A stretch of DNA of 64,000 bases from Candidatus Lachnoclostridium avicola (lineage in GTDB: Bacteria > Bacillota > Clostridia > Lachnospirales > Lachnospiraceae): contig DXFM01000014.1 of the NCBI GenBank assembly GCA_019114465.1, forward strand, positions 1 through 64,000, read 5' to 3'. Positions 1 through 8,096 of the stretch are shown here, in pieces; within the stretch, counting starts at the first letter, position 1; each line of letters begins with the position of its first letter. The position numbers were made by a program, and so were the translations under genes. The notes below the pieces were generated by a model. That model was given only the letters and a program-made list of their open reading frames with translations. It was not told where the DNA came from and did not search any database.

Positions 1-96
1 AAAACGGGCTGTCATATACAGTTCATCCAGCACTTTGGCCTGGCAGTCGCCGTCAACCTGAAACAACTGCCTTTTTTCTTCTTCGTTAAGTTCCAT
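1..96 (-). CDS. Small mobile-element-type protein, N-terminal fragment (runs off window)
   Basis: Only the first 32 codons are inside the window. They start at an ATG at 96 that follows a good AAGGAGG site and encode an acidic, charged protein beginning MELNEEEKRQL and containing a QVDGDCQ stretch. I do not recognise the family. The position next to a broken tyrosine recombinase, and a leader with two strong hairpins, suggest an accessory gene at the end of an integrated element, but that is inference. The reading frame is open to the window edge, so length and function cannot be judged. Confidence 0.55.
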   Translation of the reverse strand, partial: MELNEEEKRQLFQVDGDCQAKVLDELYMTARF

Positions 97-117
97 GTGA
101 ATTTCCTCCTTCTGAAA

Positions 118-196
118 ATGGGCGCAAAAAAGGGCGCCCATCAGATCAGATGAAACGCCCTGACAAACAGCGGTCCGGTAAAACACCGCACCGCTG
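118..196 (-). promoter_or_regulatory. Two stacked hairpins in the leader of the partial gene
   Basis: ATGGGCGC (118-125) pairs with GCGCCCAT (134-141). CAGCGGT (168-174) pairs with ACCGCTG (190-196), with an inner CGGT/ACCG helix. Both lie just upstream of the minus-strand gene starting at 96. They could form an attenuating leader; no obvious U-tract is seen, so termination is not proven. Confidence 0.4.
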
Positions 197-292
197 CTGT
201 AATATTCAATTTTGTCTTTTAGGTAACACCTCCCATCATTCGACAGATTTTTCGTTAACTATCAAGGTTGGAAAAGGAATTGAATAGGCAAC

Positions 293-337
293 GACAAACG
301 CTGAAACCCTTGAAAATACTAGGTTTTTCCGTTTGTC
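293..337. repeat. Imperfect inverted repeat at the element/recombinase junction
   Basis: GACAAACG (293-300) is repeated inverted as CGTTTGTC (330-337), with an inner AAACC/GGTTT pair. It lies about 20 bases before the point where the truncated recombinase becomes readable. It could be a recombination core or a remnant of an element end. Only the symmetry is seen. Confidence 0.35.
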
Positions 338-355
338 TTTATTATACCGTAAGGG

Positions 356-523
356 CATACATTCGCCACCAGATGTGTGGAGCTGGGATTTGATATAAAG
401 TCTCTCAGTGAACTGCTGGGACATTCCAGTGTAAATATTACCATGAACCGGTATGTGCATCCGTCCATGGATCTGAAACGGGATCATATGCAGAAGCTCT
501 CTCTTTCATTTCCCGTCAAATAA
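356..523 (+). pseudogene. Tyrosine recombinase (phage-type integrase), C-terminal remnant
   Basis: The frame from 356 reads HTFATRCVELGFDIK, then ELLGHSSVNIT and MNRYVHP, and ends at the TAA at 521-523. This is the C-terminal catalytic block of tyrosine recombinases: the HxxR box (H and R of HTFATR), the LGHSS helix with the second catalytic His, and the nucleophile Tyr in the NRYVH motif. An in-frame stop at 350-352 precedes it and there is no start codon or RBS, so the first three quarters of a normal 300-400 residue integrase are missing. It is probably a dead fragment left by insertion or excision of the neighbouring element. Confidence 0.8.
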
Positions 524-532
524 ATAGTCAGA

Positions 533-578
533 AGCACCGCCTTTTTGCCGGAAATACGGCAGAGGCGGTGCTTTTTTC
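533..578 (+). terminator. Rho-independent terminator after the integrase remnant
   Basis: AGCACCGCCT (533-542) pairs perfectly with AGGCGGTGCT (563-572) and is followed by a T-run. It isolates the pilus locus from transcription entering from the left. Confidence 0.85.
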
Positions 579-580
579 GC

Positions 581-595
581 AGAGTACGATACTCT
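581..595. promoter_or_regulatory. Short perfect inverted repeat before the pilus locus
   Basis: AGAGTA, CGA loop, TACTCT. It lies between the terminator and the first pilus gene, where only about 60 bases are left for a promoter and no convincing sigma-A promoter is visible. It may be an operator. Confidence 0.3.
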
Positions 596-639
596 ACGAA
601 AATTAATTGGGAAAAAATGGAAGGAAAGAAGGAGAACGG

Positions 640-3042
640 ATGGACAGCATGAGGGGCAGGAGCAGGAAAAGGCCCGGCAGAAGGCGGTGGATCCGGACGG
701 GAAAACGGAGGCTCTGTGCGTTTCTGATTGCGGCGGTGTTCACGTCTGTTGTTGCGGATGTTCCGTTCCTTGGGATGGGGACGGAGCTGGGAATGACAGA
801 CGCTTTTGCATATGACGGCAAAGACAGTCTGTGGGCGACGGCAAGCAATATCAAATACAAAGAGGGAAATCAGCAGGATGTGGATATCTACGTGATTTCC
901 GAGGACAACGACGTCTGTCCGGGAAACATTTCCGCTATGACGCTGTATTTGAAAAATAATACGGGGCAGGAGATTTCCGGTGGGGAGCTGACCTTTTCCA
1001 GCCGGTACATAGAGCAGGAAAACGGCGGATTTATGGATTACGCCGCGGCAGAAAACGGGGAAGATCCTTCCGCGCTTACGGAAATTACCCTGGAACCGGG
1101 AGAGCTTCGGGAAATCTTTTTTGAATTTTATACGGAAGAGGAGGCTGGTCCGGCAAAGGCTTCAGTCACATTTCATTTCAGAGGAGAGGCGGGAGAAAAG
1201 GAAATCCGGTCTTCCCAGCGGTTCCACTATGGCATCGGTCTTCCAAACGTCAATCTGGAGCTTCGGGATGGAGATGTGGTGGAAACGGGAGTGCCTCTGG
1301 AGATGGAAATCTGGATGAGTGAGCCGGACTGGCAGGACTGGACAGAGGAAACGAAAGCGTCGGAAGTTTGGACGGATCCGGAGGCCACCGGTTCAGATCT
1401 TGTAAAGGCTACGGATTCGGAGCTGAGAGGGGATCCGAAAGCCACGGATTCGGAGCTGAGCTGGAAGGAAGAAGAGGATCTTGAAACCATCAGGGAGTTC
1501 CGGGACAGAGCCATGGAGATTCCGGAAGCCAGAGTTCAGTATGAGCTGGAGATTTTTGGAGCGGATTATAAGGGATTTAAGCCGAGAAAGGCAAAGGAAA
1601 CGGAAGATCTGGGCTGGGTCAGCTGTATTTACCGTCTGGCGGAGGATGTGAAGCCGGGAATTTATTACGGCAAAGTAAAGGCTTCCGGGAGCTGGAACAG
1701 GCGGTCCTTCACTGCGGAACAGGGATTCTTATTTGAGGTGACAGGGGAAGGAATTATCACCCTGAAAGATGGAATTCACGGGACGGAGGTTGAGATTTCA
1801 GGTCCCCCGTCGTCGTTTCCAGAGGCGGACGAGCTGGAGCTGCGTCTGGAACCACTGACAGAAGAGGGGGAAAACCTGCTCAGGAAAAACGGCCTGGAGG
1901 CAGAACAGATTTACACAGGTGTAAGTCTTAAACTGCTGGCGGACGGAGAAGAGAGCAGTTTGACCGGACCGGTGACGGTAAAGCTCACTGACAGCGCAAT
2001 GGAAGAAATAGCAGCCGGTCTGACGACGGATTTAAAAGGTCCTGTGGAAGAACAGGAGGCGGCAGAAACTGCAGAGGCGGACTTGGTGGAACCGGAAGAA
2101 TCCGGCGGAGAGAGCCGGGAGGCAACTCCGGCGGAGATTCCAGAACCGGTAATCCGCCAGGGGCCTGGAGCGGTCTGGGCTTATATGACCGGGGAGGAAG
2201 TAACGTCTCTCAAGCGGATCGACAGGGACGGCACTTTGATTGTGCGGCAGCCGTCGGAGGAAGGGACGGAAGATTTCCTTGTCGCGGCAGGCGGACAGGC
2301 CGGCATTTCCCTTCTGGCGTTGGATCTGAATGAAGAGTGGGCGGAGGCTGTGGAGTGCGCAGTGACCGGCCGCGGCTGGATTCAGACGGAGACGGATGAG
2401 CTGCCGGGAGCTTACGCGGCAGTCCGGGGTGAGTGTTTGACCGATGGATGGACGGGAATCTACGAGGATGAGGAGATATTTGTCTCTGTGACGATTCCCG
2501 GAATCCACACCATGTCGGAAGATGCGGAAGTTTTTGTGGATAAAATAGCCAGCGAATCTGAGACTGGTGGAAAAGAAGAGTATGAAGCCCTATGGGACGG
2601 CGCACAGAGAAACCTGTCTCAGGGAGTGATTTCCGCAGATTTTTATGAGATTCAGATAAGGGATAAAGGGACCGGCGACGTGTGGTCTCTGTCGGATCTG
2701 GGAGATTCTACTGTTTCCGCGAACGTGAAGGTCCATCTGAAAAAGGGTCTTCCCCATATGGATATGGAAGGAACGCTGGAGGTTCTGCACTTTGACGGCG
2801 GAGAGTCGCCGCCGAAGGTATTGGATGCCGTCACCGGCAGGGCACAGGAAAGCAGAGAACAGAATGTGCTGACCGCCTCGTTTCAAACCGGCGAGCTGGG
2901 GCTGTTTGGTTTTGCCTGGGCTGATCCGGTGGAAGGAGTGGAGACCGGCGGGCCGGGAACGGCAGGCTTTGCGGGAGGCGGAATCCTCCTGATGGCGTGG
3001 GCCGTGTGGTTGTGGAAGCGGCGGACCGCGGACAGAGCCTGA
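640..3042 (+). CDS. Large secreted, membrane-anchored surface protein of the pilus locus
   Basis: About 800 residues. I start at the ATG at 640 because AGAAGGAG lies just upstream; a TTG at 607 would add 11 codons but has no RBS. The N-terminus is very Arg/Lys-rich (residues 1-24), followed by a hydrophobic signal segment (about 25-40). The body is acidic and rich in Glu and Thr, with a short internal duplication of the ATDSEL motif near residue 260. The C-terminus has a Gly-rich stretch, one membrane helix and a basic tail (WKRRT). No LPxTG-like motif is visible, which is odd beside two sortase genes. The position as first gene suggests a pilus tip or ancillary adhesin; the family is not recognised. 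Confidence 0.75.
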   Translation: MDSMRGRSRKRPGRRRWIRTGKRRLCAFLIAAVFTSVVADVPFLGMGTELGMTDAFAYDGKDSLWATASNIKYKEGNQQDVDIYVISEDNDVCPGNISAMTLYLKNNTGQEISGGELTFSSRYIEQENGGFMDYAAAENGEDPSALTEITLEPGELREIFFEFYTEEEAGPAKASVTFHFRGEAGEKEIRSSQRFHYGIGLPNVNLELRDGDVVETGVPLEMEIWMSEPDWQDWTEETKASEVWTDPEATGSDLVKATDSELRGDPKATDSELSWKEEEDLETIREFRDRAMEIPEARVQYELEIFGADYKGFKPRKAKETEDLGWVSCIYRLAEDVKPGIYYGKVKASGSWNRRSFTAEQGFLFEVTGEGIITLKDGIHGTEVEISGPPSSFPEADELELRLEPLTEEGENLLRKNGLEAEQIYTGVSLKLLADGEESSLTGPVTVKLTDSAMEEIAAGLTTDLKGPVEEQEAAETAEADLVEPEESGGESREATPAEIPEPVIRQGPGAVWAYMTGEEVTSLKRIDRDGTLIVRQPSEEGTEDFLVAAGGQAGISLLALDLNEEWAEAVECAVTGRGWIQTETDELPGAYAAVRGECLTDGWTGIYEDEEIFVSVTIPGIHTMSEDAEVFVDKIASESETGGKEEYEALWDGAQRNLSQGVISADFYEIQIRDKGTGDVWSLSDLGDSTVSANVKVHLKKGLPHMDMEGTLEVLHFDGGESPPKVLDAVTGRAQESREQNVLTASFQTGELGLFGFAWADPVEGVETGGPGTAGFAGGGILLMAWAVWLWKRRTADRA

Positions 3043-3072
3043 GAGAAATAATTGAAGTAGTATGAAAAATCT

Positions 3073-3131
3073 GCCCGGCGGCAGGAGCCGTCTTTGAATG
3101 TGCCGGGACGGCTGCCGCCGCCGGGCGGGTT
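3073..3131 (+). terminator. Long GC-rich hairpin between surface protein and pilin
   Basis: A roughly 20-base arm beginning GCCCGGCGGCAG pairs with an arm ending in CTGCCGCCGCCGGGC, followed by GGGTTTCTC. The T-run is weak, so it may be a partial terminator or an mRNA-processing hairpin that sets the pilin transcript apart. Confidence 0.55.
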
Positions 3132-3183
3132 TCTCAAATAAAACAGGTGGGAGTAACCTGGGAGAAGTAAAAGGAGAGAAAGT

Positions 3184-5595
3184 ATGAAGAAAATGAAACA
3201 GAAAATCATTTCGCTGATTCTCACTGTGGTCATGATCTGCGCCATGCTGCCGGTGACGGCGTTTGCGGCGGGGACTGTGGCGAAGATCGGTGATGTGAAG
3301 TATGCGACGCTGGATGAGGCAGTGGCGGCGGCAAAAGATGGTGATACGATTGAGCTGCTGCAGGATGCGACGACAAACGGATTGAATCTGAGCAAAGATC
3401 TTACGATCCGGGCGGCTGATGGATTGGCGCAGAAGCCGACAGTGACGTTTCAGCAGCGTGGTATTGCACTGTGGGGAAAGGCACTGACATTTAAAAACTG
3501 CAATGTGGTGATGGATGGGATTGGATCCACTCCTTACGGTGAGTGGAGTTGGATGTCTATTTGCGCGAGTAAAGATGCTTCTCTGACATTGGATAATGTG
3601 AATATGACGATGGACGCAGAGGGAACCACTAATTCTCCCCATGCGATTTATTTCTGCAATAATAATGTTTTAAATCTGGTAAACGACACGAGTCTGACCA
3701 TCAAGAATTACGCCAATGACGCTTTGGAGTGGGATGGAGGAAATGGAGGATATAATGTAAATATCACAGACTCCACATTTGTTTCCGACCACAACCGTTC
3801 CGGATTTACGGGTACATTTTACGCGACGATCACTAATTCAGATGTGGATGTTATCAACAGCACGGGAAATGGTTCCAATGGATCTCATTTTGTCATTGAT
3901 CATTCCAAAGTCAATTTTAATGATAATGGAAGTCATGGGCTTTCTGCAGGCAATTTAACAATTAAAAATCACTCAATAGTAACAGCCAATGACAATGGAA
4001 TGTATGGCGTGACCTACACTGGCACCATGTCCATGGATGGAACTTCTGTATTAAATGCCATAGGAAATGCATCATCAACATCGGGAGGCGGTTTGCGTGC
4101 GGCTAACAGCACGACTGTTTCCACTGTTGAATCAGGCGCAAAAGTAACTATAGAAGAAAACCTCCATAATGGTCTGGAAAACTACGGTACATTCACATTT
4201 GAAGATGGAGCAGAACTTACAATTACCGATAATGATGAACGTACAAGTAACGGCGGCGGTATTTTTAATGGTTCCTATGGTGTATTAACATTGCCGGACA
4301 ATGCAGTTATTATGAATAATCACGCCGGACAGACCGGCGGCGGCATCTGCAATGCAGGAACAGTGACCTTTGGCGAAAATACAAAGCTCTATAATAATCA
4401 TGCCGATCAGGCTGGTGATGATATCTATAATAGAGATGGGGGAACGGTTAATGGCATTCCTGCAATAGGAAAAGGATGGTCGCTGGACGGCGGAGAAGAC
4501 TGCAACGGAGAAGAACATCGAATTGACGGTTGGTATGACGATGCAGCAGATAGCCGTTGGCAGGCACATGCGGAGAATTCAGACGAGAATCATATTGAAA
4601 AGTACGAGCAGACAGAAATTAATGGATTAAAGGCATTGAAGGCAGCTCATGGAACAGAGGCTGTAGATAAAGCCAGCTATCCTAGTCTTGACAAGACAAC
4701 GAATGGAGAGGAAGAAACTTCTGTATCTGCGGGCGGAACGGTTGATTTTGAACTGACTTCCAATGTCCCGGAAGATTTGACAAATTATCTTGATCCCGAT
4801 GATGTGGCAACTCCCAGCGTTATGCCGCCTGTAAACGCTTTAAGCCTGGAAGGACGGGGAAGTTATACGCTGACCTTCCATGATGAAATGGATGAGAGGC
4901 TGACTTTAGACACAAATAGTATTTCCGTCACCATTAAAGGCAACGTAGTCGATAAAGCTCTCTATGAGACAAGTTTCAATCCGACAGATGACTGTACGTT
5001 TGAAGTAAGTATGGATCTTGTGAAGTTGTTTAAGGCAGGAAATTTTACGAAGGAAGATTTTGGAACGGCTGACATTGTAGTAGAGTATACAGCAACTGCT
5101 TCGGAAAAATTAACTAACGGAGAGTATCTCAACACAGCCTGGGTAGTATATGAGGGCGGAGAGAGTGAAAAGGACACGGTAACAGTGTACTCCTATAGAA
5201 TTGATATTTTCAAATATGATCAGAATAATCCAACTACAGGACTTCAGGGAGCAGAGTTCGAGATTTATCAGAAAGATGAAGAAAATAATAAGATCAATGC
5301 ACATACATTCTCCTCTGATCGAGATGGAAATGCATCCTGGAACGGATTAGCTGAAGGAACGTATTACATCAAAGAGACAAAAGCTCCGGAAGGTTATGTG
5401 TGCAGCGAGGAAGAGCTGACGATTGAAATTCCGGACCAGGCTGGAGCTGACCAGATCGTAAACGTCCGCTTCGCCAACAGCAACATCCCCCACACCGGCG
5501 GCGCCGGCACCCGGATGTTCACCATCGGCGGCGCGGCCATCATCGTGGCAGCAGGCGTGATTCTGGTAGTATCCCGCAGAAAAAGAGAAGATTAA
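3184..5595 (+). CDS. Major pilin-like cell-wall-anchored protein (beta-helix, isopeptide domain, SpaA/Cna-B domain)
   Basis: 803 residues with RBS AGGAGAG. A signal peptide (residues 1-29, ending AFAA) is followed by a DEAVAAAKDGDTIELL segment common at the start of clostridial adhesins. Repeating short strands rich in Asn, Gly and Ile (about 60-420) suggest a right-handed beta-helix. Residues about 515-665 resemble a pilin isopeptide D2 domain. A SpaA/Cna-B domain (about 670-770) contains a DIFKYD lysine and the YYIKETKAPEGY E-box glutamate. The C-terminus has the sorting motif IPHTGG, a membrane helix and RRKRED. It is the likely sortase substrate and shaft pilin. The middle is clearly more AT-rich than both ends. 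Confidence 0.85.
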   Translation: MKKMKQKIISLILTVVMICAMLPVTAFAAGTVAKIGDVKYATLDEAVAAAKDGDTIELLQDATTNGLNLSKDLTIRAADGLAQKPTVTFQQRGIALWGKALTFKNCNVVMDGIGSTPYGEWSWMSICASKDASLTLDNVNMTMDAEGTTNSPHAIYFCNNNVLNLVNDTSLTIKNYANDALEWDGGNGGYNVNITDSTFVSDHNRSGFTGTFYATITNSDVDVINSTGNGSNGSHFVIDHSKVNFNDNGSHGLSAGNLTIKNHSIVTANDNGMYGVTYTGTMSMDGTSVLNAIGNASSTSGGGLRAANSTTVSTVESGAKVTIEENLHNGLENYGTFTFEDGAELTITDNDERTSNGGGIFNGSYGVLTLPDNAVIMNNHAGQTGGGICNAGTVTFGENTKLYNNHADQAGDDIYNRDGGTVNGIPAIGKGWSLDGGEDCNGEEHRIDGWYDDAADSRWQAHAENSDENHIEKYEQTEINGLKALKAAHGTEAVDKASYPSLDKTTNGEEETSVSAGGTVDFELTSNVPEDLTNYLDPDDVATPSVMPPVNALSLEGRGSYTLTFHDEMDERLTLDTNSISVTIKGNVVDKALYETSFNPTDDCTFEVSMDLVKLFKAGNFTKEDFGTADIVVEYTATASEKLTNGEYLNTAWVVYEGGESEKDTVTVYSYRIDIFKYDQNNPTTGLQGAEFEIYQKDEENNKINAHTFSSDRDGNASWNGLAEGTYYIKETKAPEGYVCSEEELTIEIPDQAGADQIVNVRFANSNIPHTGGAGTRMFTIGGAAIIVAAGVILVVSRRKRED

Positions 5596-5618
5596 TGAGA
5601 ATTAATCTAAGGTGCGTC

Positions 5619-5703
5619 CCGGGAAGAAGATAGCTTCTTCCCGGCGGCTGCGCCGCTCCGACTGCAGGAGCCGCCTCACAAGAGTGATTGTGGGGCGGGT
5701 CGT
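5619..5703 (+). promoter_or_regulatory. Three consecutive hairpins between pilin and sortase genes
   Basis: CCGGGAAGAAG (5619-5629) pairs with CTTCTTCCCGG (5634-5644) over an ATAG loop. A GGCGGCT/AGCCGCC pair follows, then a CACAA/TTGTG pair. None has a proper U-tract. They look like mRNA-stabilising or attenuating structures that would lower sortase expression relative to pilin. Confidence 0.5.
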
Positions 5704-5729
5704 ACTGTTGGAGAAAGGACAGTGGAAAC

Positions 5730-6617
5730 ATGAAGAAACCCCGTTTAAGCACGGTTCTGGTGGGGGTGCTGTTTCTGGTGGGGGCGGGCGTGATGCTTTA
5801 CCCGACCATGTCTGATCTGTATGTCAGACGGCAGCTCCAGAAGGAACTGGCTCAGTATAATCAGGTGACCCAGGGGGAGGAGGCGGACTACTCGGAACTC
5901 TGGGCGGAAGCTGAGGATTATAACCGCCGGCTGGCGGAGAAAGACAACCAGTTTGCGGTGTCGGAGGAGGAGATGGAGGAGATTTCCGGGCTGCTGAATC
6001 CGCTGGGAACTGGAATGATGGGACATATTGATATTGAAAAGATTTCCGTGCATCTGCCGGTGTACCAGGGGACGGAGGAGTCGGCCCTTCAGGCGGGCGC
6101 CGGGTGGTGGATCGGAACTTCCATGCCCACCGGCGGACCAGGCACCCACTGCGTGCTGACGGCCCATACAGGGCTGGTCAGGGCAAAGATGTTTACCGAT
6201 CTGGACCAGATGGAGGAGGGGGATACCTTTTCCCTCACGGTGCTGGACCGGGTGCTGACCTATGAGGTGGATCAGATTCTCATTACCGAGCCGGAGGAGA
6301 TCGAACCGCTGCTGATTGTGGACGGGGAGGATTATTGTACCCTGTATACCTGCTATCCCTACGGAGTCAATACGGAACGGCTACTGGTGAGGGGACACCG
6401 GATTCCCACGCCGGAGACGGAGAAAACGGCAGTCAGTGTGCTGACAGAGGAGAGCAGCCGGCCATGGCTTGCAGCGGCGGCGCTGGCAGCAGGAATTGCA
6501 GTGGCTGTGGTTATCAAAAAGAGAAAACGAAAGGAAACGAAGCCGGAAGATCAATTCCCGCCGGAAGAAGCAGACAGACGGGAGCAGACAGATAAAGAGG
6601 AAGGAAATGAGAAATGA
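5730..6617 (+). CDS. Class C sortase (pilin polymerase)
   Basis: 295 residues from the ATG at 5730; a GTG upstream has no family support. It is a membrane transpeptidase that cleaves sorting motifs and links pilins. The N-terminal membrane segment (about 8-25) is followed by a helical stalk, then the class C sequence NPLGTGMMGHIDI, the catalytic His in LTAHTGL, the AKMFTDLD motif, the catalytic Cys in TLYTC, and the Arg in TERLLVRGHRI. A second membrane helix and a basic tail end the protein, as usual for class C enzymes. The stop overlaps the next start by 4 bases, so the pilus genes are translationally coupled. Confidence 0.93.
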   Translation: MKKPRLSTVLVGVLFLVGAGVMLYPTMSDLYVRRQLQKELAQYNQVTQGEEADYSELWAEAEDYNRRLAEKDNQFAVSEEEMEEISGLLNPLGTGMMGHIDIEKISVHLPVYQGTEESALQAGAGWWIGTSMPTGGPGTHCVLTAHTGLVRAKMFTDLDQMEEGDTFSLTVLDRVLTYEVDQILITEPEEIEPLLIVDGEDYCTLYTCYPYGVNTERLLVRGHRIPTPETEKTAVSVLTEESSRPWLAAAALAAGIAVAVVIKKRKRKETKPEDQFPPEEADRREQTDKEEGNEK

Positions 6618-7417
6618 AGATTCGTAGAAGGCTGTGGGCCGCGCTGTTCGGCCTGTGTATGGTTTTTGCTTTGGTTCAGCCTGGAATGGCCGGGGCGGCG
6701 TCCGGGGCGTCCCTGACGCTGAATTATGGATATCCGAATGTAAAATTCCAGATCTATCAGGTGGCGGATGAAGAAAAACGGCTGACGGAACCGTTCGCCG
6801 GATATGATATTTCTCTGGATCACAATACAAACGCGGAGTGGCAGGAACTGGCTATGGAGCTGGAAGACGGGGTGGAGAAGGATCAGATTTCTCCCACCCG
6901 TGAAACCTCTACGGGAAATGACGGAAAGGTACAGTTTTCCGGTTTGGAAGCGGGCTGGTATCTGGTGACGGGCAGCAGGATGAAATTGTCCGGAACGGAG
7001 TATAAGGCAGTTCCCTTTGTGGTGAATCTGACGGAAGGGGTTCCCATGAAAGCGGATGTGAAGCATTCGCCGGTGCCGGATGAGCCGGAAACTCCCACGG
7101 ATCCCACCCCGGAGGAGCCGACCAATCCAGGAGGTTCTGATGACGGCGGCGGATCTTCCGGCGGCTCAGACGGCGGTTCCGGAGGTCCTGGCGGCCCGGG
7201 AGAGAGCACATCCATCACAGATCAGGACGTTCCCCTGGGACCTGGATCCGGAGAGCCGGAAACGGCGGCAGTGCCTGATGAGGAGGTGCCTCTGGCGAAA
7301 CTTCCCCAGACAGGACAGCTGTGGTGGCCGGTGCCTCTCCTGTTTGCAGGCGGGTGCCTGCTGATTGTGGGAGGAATGATACAGGGAAAAGGAGAGACAT
7401 CTGCTCATGAGAGATAA
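6614..7417 (+). CDS. LPQTG-anchored minor pilin-like protein
   Basis: 267 residues. A basic N-terminus and signal peptide (about 1-30) lead to one Cna-B/SpaA-like beta-sandwich domain (about 35-155, with VKFQIYQV near the start and GLEAGWYLV near the end). A Pro/Gly/Ser-rich linker follows (about 155-225), then the sorting signal LPQTG, a membrane helix and a short charged tail. The linker would lift the domain out of the peptidoglycan. It is likely the basal or minor pilin, linked by one of the adjacent sortases. The start overlaps the sortase stop and the stop overlaps the next start, so it sits inside a tight operon. Confidence 0.87.
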   Translation: MKIRRRLWAALFGLCMVFALVQPGMAGAASGASLTLNYGYPNVKFQIYQVADEEKRLTEPFAGYDISLDHNTNAEWQELAMELEDGVEKDQISPTRETSTGNDGKVQFSGLEAGWYLVTGSRMKLSGTEYKAVPFVVNLTEGVPMKADVKHSPVPDEPETPTDPTPEEPTNPGGSDDGGGSSGGSDGGSGGPGGPGESTSITDQDVPLGPGSGEPETAAVPDEEVPLAKLPQTGQLWWPVPLLFAGGCLLIVGGMIQGKGETSAHER

Positions 7418-8096
7418 AAAGAAAGGCAGAAAAGGCAGATATCTGATCGCGGGAGGGCTGCTGCTGATTGCGGCGGCCCTTTGTCTGACTGTATTTAATA
7501 TCGGCGACGACTGGCGAGCAGGACGGGAGGCCGGGCAGATTCTGGCGGAGATGGAAAAAGGAATGGAGGAGGATGAAAAGAACGCGGCAGGGGAAAACGG
7601 GGCGGATGCAGACGGCCAGGCGCTGGCGGTGATCCCTGTGGACGGAAATTCCTATATGGGAGTGCTGGAGATACCGGATCTGGATTTAACTCTGCCGGTG
7701 ATGGCGGACTGGAGCTATCCGAAACTGAGAGTGGCTCCCTGCCGCTACATGGGTTCCGCAGAGGAAGGGAATCTGATCATCGCCGGCCATAATTATGACC
7801 GGCACTTTGGACGTTTAAAGAATCTTCAGGCGGGCGATGGGGTGATTTTTACAGATGTGGAAGGAAACCGTTACGAATACGGGGTGGAAGAGGTGCTGAC
7901 CCTGGAAGGGACAGCGGTGGAGGAGATGGAAGCGGGGGATTGGGATCTGACCTTATTTACCTGTACCATCGGCGGCAGACTGCGGGTTACCGTGCGGTGC
8001 AGCCGGACGGAAGGGGAAAATGAAGCTGATTCTGGGGAAGATTACACAGGCAGCAGACCATCTTCCCTGTCAATAAATGCCCGTACCTCTTCCTGA
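7407..8096 (+). CDS. Second sortase, not class C
   Basis: 229 residues. One N-terminal membrane helix follows a very basic start. The catalytic domain has MGVLEIPDL, the active-site His in IIAGHNYDRHF, the active-site Cys in LTLFTC, and a downstream Arg in GGRLRVTVRCSR. There is no C-terminal membrane helix. This fits a housekeeping-like or class D/B-like sortase that could attach the finished pilus to the wall, while the class C enzyme polymerises it; the class is inferred. The last 18 codons run into the convergent LysR gene (55-base overlap), and the tail after the Arg motif looks unconserved. Confidence 0.85.
   Translation: MRDKKKGRKGRYLIAGGLLLIAAALCLTVFNIGDDWRAGREAGQILAEMEKGMEEDEKNAAGENGADADGQALAVIPVDGNSYMGVLEIPDLDLTLPVMADWSYPKLRVAPCRYMGSAEEGNLIIAGHNYDRHFGRLKNLQAGDGVIFTDVEGNRYEYGVEEVLTLEGTAVEEMEAGDWDLTLFTCTIGGRLRVTVRCSRTEGENEADSGEDYTGSRPSSLSINARTSS

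Noticed and set aside
640-3042. LPxTG sorting signal in the first pilus-locus protein
   Set aside because: The Gly/Pro stretch before the C-terminal helix has no LPxTG, IPxTG or NPxTG form.
2590-3642. 350-codon open frame on the minus strand
   Set aside because: Composition is Arg/His/Pro-rich without any known motif and it lies opposite two clear surface-protein genes, so it is a shadow of GC-rich coding.
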